Positions 5,512 to 11,012 of a stretch of 11,012 bases of DNA are shown here, piece after piece. How positions within the stretch are numbered: the first letter of the stretch is position 1; every line of letters begins with the position of its first letter. Location: assembly GCA_030640395.1 (NCBI GenBank), contig DAOWJK010000027.1, positions 1 to 11,012 on the forward strand, written 5' to 3'. A program made the translations under genes and the position numbers. The notes beneath the pieces are model-generated. The model was not told where the DNA came from, searched no databases, and worked only from the letters and a program-made list of their open reading frames with translations. The DNA comes from Nanobdellota archaeon. GTDB lineage: Archaea > Nanobdellota > Nanobdellia > Pacearchaeales > GW2011-AR1.

Positions 5512-6720
5512 CTTTTTTTGTCCCTCTACATTTTCAAGTTCAGCTGTTCCGTAAACACCGTCATACCCCGGCTTAACTTTTATATTCCCTTTCCTGTTCT
5601 TTAAAATCAAACCAACTAATTTTCCATCAACACCTTCTTTAACAAAATCCTCTCTTGAAACATCCAGCAAAATATTAAACTCATTCTTAAATAATTTTAT
5701 CAAACCATTATAAACCTCCCAGACTTTTTTACTCTGCATGCTAACTCCCAACCACAAGGAAATTATTTCATGTAAAGGAAGAATTTTATAAAAAGGTTTT
5801 TTTATTTTTGGTGAAGAACTTTTATCACTTAATTCATCTACCCTGTATTCAACTCCTAATGTCAAAGACTTGCCACACTTTGGACAAATTCCATTTAGCT
5901 CTTTAGTCTTTTCTGGAGAACAAGAAAAATTACAAACTCTGTGCCCGTCCCAATGATACTTCCCATAAGCAGGCTCTGCTTCAATAGTTCCAATAAAATC
6001 ATTCTCTCTAATCTGTCTTATTAACTCCTTGTAAGAATCACACTTTTTAAAAATCGTTGCCTCTCTCCCCAACCTAAATGGCCAAAAACTATGCGCATCT
6101 GAAAAACTCACAATTGACTTATTTTCCAGCTCTTTTATTTTCCAGTTCATCTCAGGGTCGCTGGATATCCCAGTTTCAATTGCATGAATATTTTCAAACT
6201 GCTTTCCAAACGCTTCTTTTAAACTATCAAAACCAGACATGCTTCCAAAAACCCCAAACCAGGGGGTCCAGATGTGAGCAGGAATAACCTCAATATCTTT
6301 AGAAATTTTCATCATATCCTCTGTAAACGCCTCACAAGATATTTTAAAAATCGGCCGACCATCATAATCTCTCCTTCCTTTTATATCTAAATAAGCATGG
6401 ATTTTTTCAGCAATTTCAATACTTGGAATTAACAAATTCAAATGAATCCTTCTCCCCCTGCCCTGAGTATACATTAAAGAAACCTCTCCTGTAATAATAA
6501 AGGGAAAATCATCGTAGTAATAAAATCCTTTTCCATTCTCCTTCAACTTCTTAATCTCTTCAAACCACTGAGGGTGGGTAAAATCCCCTGTCCCCAGTAA
6601 ATTCAACCCCTTAATCTTTGCCCACTTAACTAAATTCTCAAAATTAATATTTCGGCTGCACGCCCTGGAAAATCTGGAATGAATATGCAAATCTGCAATC
6701 ATTGAATTTTCATCTAACAT
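5503..6720 (-). CDS. endoQ: Endonuclease Q (PHP-domain DNA repair nuclease)
   Basis: A 405-aa protein of the archaeal EndoQ family (TIGR00375). EndoQ nicks DNA 5' of deaminated bases (uracil, hypoxanthine, xanthine) and abasic sites. The N-terminal PHP metal site is complete: HIH (12-14), GTGDFTHPQW (43-52), E79, IPAHIW (H149) and SFSDAH (205-210). A four-cysteine zinc site follows (C263, C267, C279, C282), then a helical C-terminal region with EGVDGKLVGLILKNRKGNIK resembling a helix-hairpin-helix DNA-binding element. The frame is open to 6786, but a TATA box at 6744-6751 points to the ATG at 6720; the extra N-terminus would be hydrophobic and would overlap the upstream gene. The ATG at 6702 is the alternative. 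Confidence 0.92.
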   Translation of the reverse strand: MLDENSMIADLHIHSRFSRACSRNINFENLVKWAKIKGLNLLGTGDFTHPQWFEEIKKLKENGKGFYYYDDFPFIITGEVSLMYTQGRGRRIHLNLLIPSIEIAEKIHAYLDIKGRRDYDGRPIFKISCEAFTEDMMKISKDIEVIPAHIWTPWFGVFGSMSGFDSLKEAFGKQFENIHAIETGISSDPEMNWKIKELENKSIVSFSDAHSFWPFRLGREATIFKKCDSYKELIRQIRENDFIGTIEAEPAYGKYHWDGHRVCNFSCSPEKTKELNGICPKCGKSLTLGVEYRVDELSDKSSSPKIKKPFYKILPLHEIISLWLGVSMQSKKVWEVYNGLIKLFKNEFNILLDVSREDFVKEGVDGKLVGLILKNRKGNIKVKPGYDGVYGTAELENVEGQKKLF

Positions 6721-6743
6721 AAACATAATAAAAATGAAAGAGA

Positions 6744-6751
6744 TTAAAAAC
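6744..6751 (-). promoter_or_regulatory. TATA box of endoQ
   Basis: TTTTTAAT on the minus strand lies just past the stop of the surface-protein gene and about 27 bp before the ATG at 6720. It favours this start over the one at 6786. Confidence 0.5.
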
Positions 6752-8230
6752 TTATTTATTTCTTTGAGAATAAACAATCCCTGCAATCACTAAAACAACA
6801 ATCAACCAGAACCACCATTTCTTAAAAATAGAAGAACTTTCTATAACTTCCTCGTCTTCTTCCCCAGCAACTTCTTCCTTCTCTTGTTCCTCTGCTTCAG
6901 TTTCCAATGTAATTAACTCATTAATAGATTTAACAGTTATATCTGCCTTTCCATCTAAAATAGAATTTAATGTTATCACAACATCATAATAATTATCATC
7001 TGTAACCTCAAACTTTCTCATGTCCCCAATAGCAAGAGTTGCTTCCTGAGCTGTGCTTGACACTTCAATTTTAGCAGTGGTCTCTGTCAATTCCAGCACT
7101 CCTGCCTGATGAGTTGCACCTCCAACCTTGAACTTTATTCTGCCCTTCGTCGCCAATTGCTGGGTATAGCCATTTGTAAACTGGTTGTCGCTTATAGAAT
7201 ATGATTTTGTCCATATAGTAGTTGTAGTAGAACTTGTCCCACCTGATGAAAGAGCACTATGTACTGTGTATTCCAGTGAAGCTGAATTTGAATTTCCAGC
7301 ATAATCCCTGGTGGTGCATGTTATGTTAAATGTTCCTGTTGCGGCAGTTGAGGGGCTTGCTGTAAATGAGTAACCACTAGTGCCATATGATGTATTAATC
7401 CCGGAGCTTGCATCTGAACCAGTACATGAACATGAAAAAGCATCTCCTGCCCTAACACTAAGAGAAGAAGGGGTGCAACTAAACGTTGGTACTGCCGGTG
7501 CTGTGGTGTCTACCCAAACAACATAATACGAAAGACTAACCCCCACATTATTAGCACTATCATTTGCCCAAATATCAATTGTTTTATTTCCATCAGTAGT
7601 CAAACCTGTAAGATTCAAGGTTGTAGTATTACACCAGCCACCTGAAACAGCAACTGTCTCATTTGTTCCATTAATATCAAAAACACAATAACTAATTCCA
7701 CTTTCCACTCCAGAGGCTGCATCACCTACAGAAATATTTAATATTAACTGCTCTGTATTTTTCTTGTATGTAACATTATTATAACCAGAATTTGTCCAGT
7801 TTACTATTGGTGCTGTTAAATCAACATACATTGAAACATTTGTAGAATTTGCTGTTCTTGTACCATTAGCTAAAAAAGCAGAAAAAGAAAAAGTATAATT
7901 TGCGTCTGGTGTTGCATTAGTCCAAGTATAACCCCAACTAGAATTATCTTGCTCACCATAAACACTTGTATTAGCCTTATCTGTAACAAGAGCAATATTA
8001 TCATTCATCCATATTGCAACAGTCCAATTACATATTGGTGATGCTGAAGTTGTATCATTAGTCCAGTTAATTGTAAAATGTCCGTCACTATCAGCATAGG
8101 CACTTGAAACATCATCTGGGTCTGTAAAAGTTATAGTAGTAGCATGCATAGCCAAAACAAAATACAAAGATAAAACTAAAAATACAGATAAAACAATTCC
8201 AATAACAAGTCTATTTTTTTCACACACCAT
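6752..8230 (-). CDS. Sequon-rich cell-surface protein with C-terminal membrane anchor
   Basis: A 492-aa predicted exported protein. A basic start and hydrophobic stretch (about 8-28) look like a signal peptide or anchor. The extracellular part (about 30-330) is Ser/Thr/Asn-rich, with Ig- or fibronectin-like repeats (each linked by DxTAP motifs: VDLTAPIVNW, VDTTAPAVPTF) and about twenty N-glycosylation sequons (NWT, NDT, NGT, NIT and others). Four cysteines cluster around residues 255-275 and could form disulfides. A conserved-looking C-terminal domain (about 345-450) is followed by a Glu-rich linker, a membrane helix (WWFWLIVVLVIAGIVY) and a short basic tail. It is probably a surface or adhesin-like protein; the specific role is unknown. 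It has a divergent regulatory region upstream. Confidence 0.8.
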   Translation of the reverse strand: MVCEKNRLVIGIVLSVFLVLSLYFVLAMHATTITFTDPDDVSSAYADSDGHFTINWTNDTTSASPICNWTVAIWMNDNIALVTDKANTSVYGEQDNSSWGYTWTNATPDANYTFSFSAFLANGTRTANSTNVSMYVDLTAPIVNWTNSGYNNVTYKKNTEQLILNISVGDAASGVESGISYCVFDINGTNETVAVSGGWCNTTTLNLTGLTTDGNKTIDIWANDSANNVGVSLSYYVVWVDTTAPAVPTFSCTPSSLSVRAGDAFSCSCTGSDASSGINTSYGTSGYSFTASPSTAATGTFNITCTTRDYAGNSNSASLEYTVHSALSSGGTSSTTTTIWTKSYSISDNQFTNGYTQQLATKGRIKFKVGGATHQAGVLELTETTAKIEVSSTAQEATLAIGDMRKFEVTDDNYYDVVITLNSILDGKADITVKSINELITLETEAEEQEKEEVAGEEDEEVIESSSIFKKWWFWLIVVLVIAGIVYSQRNK

Positions 8231-8242
8231 CTTTATTTGTTT

Positions 8243-8256
8243 ATTCGTAAACGAAT
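8243..8256. repeat. Inverted repeat ATTCGT-AA-ACGAAT
   Basis: Perfect 6-2-6 inverted repeat 13 bp upstream of the surface-protein ATG, inside the predicted 5' untranslated region. It is a candidate operator or RNA hairpin. Confidence 0.6.
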
Positions 8257-8259
8257 CAT

Positions 8260-8277
8260 GAGATAATTTATTATCTC
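8260..8277. repeat. Inverted repeat GAGATAAT-TT-ATTATCTC
   Basis: Perfect 8-2-8 inverted repeat, 3 bp from the previous one and close to the predicted transcription start (about 8283, minus strand). A regulator bound here would block the surface-protein promoter. Confidence 0.65.
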
Positions 8278-8302
8278 TTTTATTAAAAAATAAAGGAAAA
8301 AA

Positions 8303-8312
8303 CCTTTAAAAA
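8303..8312 (-). promoter_or_regulatory. TATA box of the surface-protein gene
   Basis: TTTTTAAAGG on the minus strand is the best box in this region. It predicts a start near 8283 and so a leader of about 50 nt, unlike the leaderless neighbours. Confidence 0.45.
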
Positions 8313-8323
8313 TCTTTCTCACG

Positions 8324-8333
8324 CCCCCCCCCC
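8324..8333. repeat. Homopolymer tract C10 (G10 on the minus strand)
   Basis: Ten consecutive C bases in an otherwise A/T-rich spacer, about 12 bp upstream of the surface-protein TATA box. Such tracts slip easily in replication and in sequencing. Confidence 0.9.
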
Positions 8334-8422
8334 TTATTTTCCTCTAAAAAAAGAGATTTTTCAAAACAGCGTTGTAAAAAATATACTTTATAAATGTTTT
8401 TCTTGAATTTTTTTCCAAAGAA

Positions 8423-8430
8423 TTTTTAAA
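8423..8430 (+). promoter_or_regulatory. TATA box of ndk
   Basis: TTTTTAAA is centred about 25 bp before the ATG at 8452 (leaderless). A second possible box, CTTTATAAATG at 8386-8396, lies further upstream. Confidence 0.55.
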
Positions 8431-8451
8431 CTAAGTTTTTATTTTTAATTT

Positions 8452-9030
8452 ATGGAAAGAACATTAGTTTTAATTAAACCTGATGGAGTAAAAAAACACC
8501 TCATAGGAGAGACCATAAAAAGATTTGAGATGAGAGGGTTGAAGATAGTTGCTTTACAGATGACCTGGCCAACAAAAGAGCAGATGGATTCTCACTACCC
8601 AAAAGATAATGATTGGATTACAGGCTTGGGCAAAAACACCATAAGAAGCTATGAAGAATTTGAAAGCCCAACAACACTGATAGAAGATTATGGAACAGAG
8701 GATGCTTATGAAATAGGAAAAAGTGTTAGAGAGTGGTTAATTAATTTCATGACATCTGGACCAATTGTCAAAATGGTTATAGAAGGACTTCACTCAATAA
8801 AGGCAGTTAGAAAAATTATTGGTCAAACAATTCCTGCTTTTGCAGAACCAGGCACAATAAGAGGAGATTTTTCAATAGATTCCCCAGATTATGCAAACCT
8901 GAAAAAACGTGCTGTTCAAAACCTAATCCACGCATCAGGAAACAAGCAAGAAGCAGAACATGAAATTCAACTTTGGTTTTCTCCAGAAGAACTTCACTCT
9001 TACAAAACAATTCAGGATTTCTTTTTATAA
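8452..9030 (+). CDS. ndk: Nucleoside diphosphate kinase, long form
   Basis: A 192-aa NDK, which moves the gamma phosphate between NTPs and NDPs through a phosphohistidine and so balances NTP/dNTP pools. Recognisable segments are TLVLIKPDG (4-12), RFEMRGLKIV (24-33), MTSGPIVKMVIEG (100-112), PGTIRGDF (133-140) and the active site NLIHASGN (157-164) with catalytic H160. Usual NDKs are 130-150 aa. The extra length is mostly an insertion of about 30-35 residues (51-97) between the HYP motif and TSGP, in or near the Kpn-loop region that controls subunit contacts. A smaller expansion precedes the active site. Catalytic residues look intact. It ends 3 bp before the convergent radA stop. Confidence 0.95.
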   Translation: MERTLVLIKPDGVKKHLIGETIKRFEMRGLKIVALQMTWPTKEQMDSHYPKDNDWITGLGKNTIRSYEEFESPTTLIEDYGTEDAYEIGKSVREWLINFMTSGPIVKMVIEGLHSIKAVRKIIGQTIPAFAEPGTIRGDFSIDSPDYANLKKRAVQNLIHASGNKQEAEHEIQLWFSPEELHSYKTIQDFFL

Positions 9031-9033
9031 AAA

Positions 9034-10065
9034 TCAAACTTTCTCAACAACCCCTTTGTCTGTCACAAAAAACACACATTCATTATCCGGCAGATTCGGG
9101 CTGTCAATTAATTTTGCAACACGCGAACCTTGTTTTCCCCGACGAAGATACAGGCGAAAAGTTGAAGCGTGGCCCAAAATATTCCCTCCAATAGGTGTTG
9201 TCGGATCTCCAAACATCTGAGCAGGATTTGCCATTACCTGATTAGTAACATAAACTGCCAAATTATGCTGTTCTGCAAGTTTCATCAAGTCATGAAGATA
9301 CCTGTTCAATTTCTGCTGTCTGTCTGCCAACTGCCCTCTTCCAGAATACTCTGCCCTGAAATGCGCAGTCAAAGAATCAATAATCATCAATTTAATTGGC
9401 TCTCCATTTTTAATCATCTCATTAACTTTTTCCAAAAGCAATATTTGATGGTCAGAATTAAAAGCTCTTGCAACAAAAATATTCTTTAAAACTTTTTCAG
9501 AATTTGCCCCCAAGCCCTCTGCAATCTGCTTTATCCTTGCAGGACGAAAAGTCCCCTCTGTATCAATAAAAACACACTTCCCGTTTGCGCCTCCTTTTTC
9601 CACAGGCAGCTGAACATTCACAGCCAAAGTAGAACCAACCTGCGTTTTCCCGCTACCATAAGCGCCAAACGCCTCTGTTATTGCTCTGCTCTCAATCCCT
9701 TTTCCCCCAAGAAGCTCGTCAAAACTCTCACCCCCTGTTGTAATATGAAAAACATTTTCTCTTTTTTTTGCAAACTCAATCCCGTCGGAAAAACCCAAAT
9801 CCAGCATATCTCTTGACGCATGAATCGCTTTCCGCGCAACAGCAGTGCTAACACCCGCAGCATCACTCAAGCCAGCAGGACTCATCACCGCCAGACTCAT
9901 CATGTCAAAAATCCCTGCATTCTCCAGCTTCGCAGCAACAGCAGGTCCAATCCCAGGCAAATCAGTCAACTGCGGCTCACTTGTTTTTTCAGATTTCTCT
10001 TTTTCCCCGGAAACTGCTTTTTTAATTTTGTCAGTATCAGTTTTAGTTTCTTTTTTAGTAACCAT
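9034..10065 (-). CDS. radA: DNA recombinase RadA
   Basis: A 343-aa archaeal RadA/Rad51, which polymerises on ssDNA and catalyses homologous strand exchange. After a charged linker (1-31) comes the helix-hairpin-helix domain (LTDLPGIGPAVAAKLENAG, about 33-51), then the ATPase core: Walker A GAYGSGKT (134-141), DTEGTFRP (168-175), Walker B LMIIDS (226-231), the L1-type loop (AEYSGRGQLADRQQKLN, 238-254) and the L2 region (VYVTNQVMANP, then FGDPTTPIGGNILGHA). Walker A reads GAYGSGKT where relatives commonly have GEFGSGKT. The frame is open with a GTG at 10131, but TATA boxes at 10087-10096 and 10097-10106 and the usual N-terminus favour the ATG at 10065. Confidence 0.95.
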   Translation of the reverse strand: MVTKKETKTDTDKIKKAVSGEKEKSEKTSEPQLTDLPGIGPAVAAKLENAGIFDMMSLAVMSPAGLSDAAGVSTAVARKAIHASRDMLDLGFSDGIEFAKKRENVFHITTGGESFDELLGGKGIESRAITEAFGAYGSGKTQVGSTLAVNVQLPVEKGGANGKCVFIDTEGTFRPARIKQIAEGLGANSEKVLKNIFVARAFNSDHQILLLEKVNEMIKNGEPIKLMIIDSLTAHFRAEYSGRGQLADRQQKLNRYLHDLMKLAEQHNLAVYVTNQVMANPAQMFGDPTTPIGGNILGHASTFRLYLRRGKQGSRVAKLIDSPNLPDNECVFFVTDKGVVEKV

Positions 10066-10086
10066 AAAAACAAAAAGCCATTTCTC

Positions 10087-10096
10087 TTTATAAGGA
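10087..10096 (-). promoter_or_regulatory. TATA box of radA
   Basis: CCTTATAAAG on the minus strand is centred about 25 bp before the ATG at 10065, giving a leaderless radA message. A second box, CTATAAATCC, lies directly upstream (10097-10106). Confidence 0.6.
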
Positions 10097-10106
10097 TTTA
10101 TAGCCT

Positions 10107-10147
10107 CTAAAACAATAATAAAACTTTCCACATCAGCAACCCCAAAT
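10107..10147 (-). pseudogene. Detached copy of the 3' end of the ydjM-like gene
   Basis: On the minus strand this reads LGLLMWKVLLLF then TAG. The first nine residues match LGLLMWKV near the end of the ydjM-like gene at 10803, through a 27-bp DNA repeat. The remainder has no start or upstream coding context here because the toxin gene ends just before it. I read it as the original gene end, cut off by insertion of the toxin-antitoxin segment; this is inference. Confidence 0.45.
10121..10147. repeat. 27-bp direct repeat, copy 1 (radA side)
   Basis: Begins AAACTTTCCACATCAGCAA and is identical to 10817-10843 except at one base (C at 10140 versus A at 10836). Together the copies flank the toxin-antitoxin module. 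Confidence 0.9.
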
Positions 10148-10172
10148 CCCTACTACTTACTAATCCCTACTA
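10145..10172. repeat. Short direct repeat AATCCCTACTA x2
   Basis: AATCCCTACTA occurs at 10145-10155 and 10162-10172. The pair spans the edge of the 27-bp repeat and the toxin stop codon, so it marks a rearranged junction. Confidence 0.7.
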
Positions 10173-10526
10173 TCTACCACTAACCAGCCTAAAAAACTCT
10201 TTCTTAACTTTTTCAAAAGTTTCCTTATTTACCCTCGCTATCTTTTTCTTAATAATGCTTTTATCAATAGTAAATAATTTATCAACTTTAATCCTGCTCT
10301 GCACAGGTAATTTTCCTTTTAATAAACATTCATCACTAAGAAAAACAGAACATTTTGCATCTTTCAAATTAGAAGTAATCCCGCAAACAATAATATCCTC
10401 GGAACTCTTATTATATTTATTAGAAGAAATAACAAGAACTGGTCTCTGCCTGATAGTGCGCAAGTTAGAAAAAGGAAAAGGCACAATCAAAATATCGCCC
10501 TGCTCAAATCGTGTCCCAAATATCAT
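10170..10526 (-). CDS. mazF: MazF/PemK-family toxin (mRNA interferase)
   Basis: A 118-aa MazF/PemK-like protein; family members are endoribonucleases that cut mRNA at short sequences. It shows QGDILIVPFPFSN (9-21), the RQRPVLVISSN core (26-36, with the family's conserved Arg28) and CGITSN (48-53, with T51 at the usual catalytic Ser/Thr position), then a C-terminal helix-rich segment beginning VDKLFTIDKSII. I chose the ATG at 10526 because the protein then starts at the usual distance from the GD motif and AAAGAGG directly precedes it; an in-frame ATG at 10556 also exists. It overlaps the antitoxin gene by 23 bp, the usual coupled order of antitoxin first. Confidence 0.88.
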   Translation of the reverse strand: MIFGTRFEQGDILIVPFPFSNLRTIRQRPVLVISSNKYNKSSEDIIVCGITSNLKDAKCSVFLSDECLLKGKLPVQSRIKVDKLFTIDKSIIKKKIARVNKETFEKVKKEFFRLVSGR

Positions 10527-10737
10527 CCTCTTTATTGTCCCATAATTTAGAAGCAACTTTTTCTGAATGTTTTAATAAATCACTAAAATCAGATTTCTTT
10601 ATTTTTTTCAGGATAATTGATTCCCTATTTTTTACAACAAATAATTCATCCCCATTAGAAATCCCGACTGAATTCCTCATTTCTATAGGAATAGAAATTT
10701 GCCCTTTATCAGTTACCTTTACAATTTTTGCATCCAT
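10504..10737 (-). CDS. AbrB/MazE-type antitoxin
   Basis: A 77-aa protein with an N-terminal SpoVT/AbrB swapped-hairpin DNA-binding domain: KIVKVTDKGQISIPIEMRNS (4-23), VGISNGDELFVVKN (24-37) and an IILKKI strand (41-46). The acidic, helix-prone C-terminus (SDFSDLLKHSEKVASKLWD, then DDIWDTI) is the part that would wrap the toxin. It should neutralise MazF and repress its own promoter. A TATA box and a 7-bp inverted repeat lie directly upstream. It is the first gene of the two-gene operon. Confidence 0.88.
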   Translation of the reverse strand: MDAKIVKVTDKGQISIPIEMRNSVGISNGDELFVVKNRESIILKKIKKSDFSDLLKHSEKVASKLWDNKEDDIWDTI

Positions 10738-10741
10738 AGAA

Positions 10742-10761
10742 AAGTAAGAAAATCCTTACTT
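10742..10761. promoter_or_regulatory. Candidate autoregulatory operator of the toxin-antitoxin operon
   Basis: Inverted repeat AAGTAAG (10742-10748) and CTTACTT (10755-10761) with a 6-bp spacer. It overlaps the TATA box (10757-10766), where a bound AbrB-type antitoxin would block transcription. Confidence 0.6.
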
Positions 10762-10766
10762 AAATA
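10757..10766 (-). promoter_or_regulatory. TATA box of the toxin-antitoxin operon
   Basis: TATTTAAGTA on the minus strand is centred about 25 bp before the antitoxin ATG at 10737 (leaderless). Confidence 0.6.
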
Positions 10767-10802
10767 GTTTTTGGTTTTGGTAATCTTCCCTTTTTTTTCT
10801 TT

Positions 10803-11012
10803 TCAAATAACCCTCGAAACTTTCCACATCAGCAAACCCAAATTACCAATAATAAAACAAACTAAAATAATCACCTCACTCCTCCCGCCTGTTCTGATTT
10901 TCCACGAAGATTTTTTCTTTAAAGGATAAAAAGGCTTTATGCCCCTAACAGTAAAACTATCTGCAAGCAAATGCAAGCCATAACCCAGAAAAAAACCCAA
11001 ACTTATAATTGG
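10803..11012 (-). CDS. YdjM/DUF457-like membrane metal-dependent hydrolase, C-terminal part
   Basis: The frame is open to the right edge of the window, so the N-terminus is missing; about 69 residues are visible. The segment GYGLHLLADSFTVRGIKPFYPL has the HxxxD and GxxxxYP pattern of the YdjM/DUF457 family of inner-membrane putative metal-dependent hydrolases. A basic loop with GGRSE follows, then a last membrane helix (VIILVCFIIGNLGLLMW). The final codons, reading VSRVI, differ from the duplicated gene end at 10107-10147, which reads VLLLF. The present C-terminus therefore seems to have been replaced after the 27-bp repeat. It is read toward radA. Confidence 0.75.
   Translation of the reverse strand, partial: PIISLGFFLGYGLHLLADSFTVRGIKPFYPLKKKSSWKIRTGGRSEVIILVCFIIGNLGLLMWKVSRVI
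10817..10843. repeat. 27-bp direct repeat, copy 2 (inside the ydjM-like gene end)
   Basis: Matches 10121-10147 at 26 of 27 positions and codes for residues of the NLGLLMWKV segment. Repeat-to-repeat distance is 696 bp, so the unit holding the toxin-antitoxin pair is about 0.7 kb. Confidence 0.9.

Noticed and set aside
8233..8259. Eight-codon open frame (MIRLRINK) on the minus strand ending 2 nt before the surface-protein start
   Set aside because: It is made from the inverted repeat sequence, has no ribosome site, and is short enough to occur by chance.
8342..8361. CTCT/AGAG with following T run as a terminator
   Set aside because: The stem is only 4 bp with an A-rich loop, and it lies between two divergent promoters where no gene ends.
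8973..10110. Several plus-strand open frames opposite radA
   Set aside because: RadA motifs cover the whole region; the plus-strand frames have no recognisable protein features.
1..11012. CRISPR array, insertion sequence or integrase
   Set aside because: I found no regularly spaced repeats, no transposase or integrase motifs, and no terminal inverted repeats of the insertion-sequence type, including around the toxin-antitoxin unit.

Overview
The window looks like the chromosome of a DPANN archaeon, probably Pacearchaeota/Woesearchaeota-like. The gene set is archaeal: Bud32, uS15, a DHH (GAN/RecJ-like) nuclease, aIF2-alpha, Nop10, Endonuclease Q and RadA. The DNA is AT-rich with Lys/Ile-rich proteins and very short intergenic spaces. 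There is a tRNA intron with an archaeal bulge-helix-bulge splice motif, and many TATA boxes lie about 25 nt from a start codon, which suggests leaderless transcripts. The phylum is an inference from gene style, not from a marker phylogeny.

Layout. 1-1014 (+): the tail of an unknown gene, a small membrane protein and the KEOPS kinase Bud32. 1012-1105 (-): intron-containing tRNA-Gln(UUG), whose 3' end shares bases with the bud32 stop codon. 1142-1939 (-): a MinD/ParA ATPase. 1940-2107: a divergent promoter region with a GC-rich, possibly structured island. 2108-3846 (+): uS15 followed by the DHH nuclease, a known archaeal gene pair. 3843-4040 (-): a 65-aa orphan. 4122-5511 (+): aIF2-alpha, a Nudix-fold protein with a degraded catalytic box, and a 43-codon nop10. 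5503-6720 (-): Endonuclease Q. 6752-8230 (-): a sequon-rich, C-terminally anchored surface protein. 8231-8451: its divergent control region, with two inverted repeats and a C10/G10 tract. 8452-9030 (+): a long NDK. 9034-10065 (-): RadA. 10170-10737 (-): an AbrB/MazF toxin-antitoxin pair. 10803 to the right edge (-): the C-terminal part of a YdjM/DUF457-like membrane protein.

Functionally, translation and RNA modification genes (Bud32, tRNA-Gln, uS15, aIF2-alpha, Nop10) are interleaved with DNA replication/repair genes (GAN-like nuclease, EndoQ, RadA) and nucleotide metabolism (NDK, Nudix). The most unusual observation is that the toxin-antitoxin module lies between two 27-bp direct repeats (26/27 identical). 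One copy is the 3' end of the ydjM-like gene, and the other is a leftover of that 3' end beside the radA promoter. This is the pattern expected if the module was inserted between ydjM and radA. No clearly new multi-gene system is visible.
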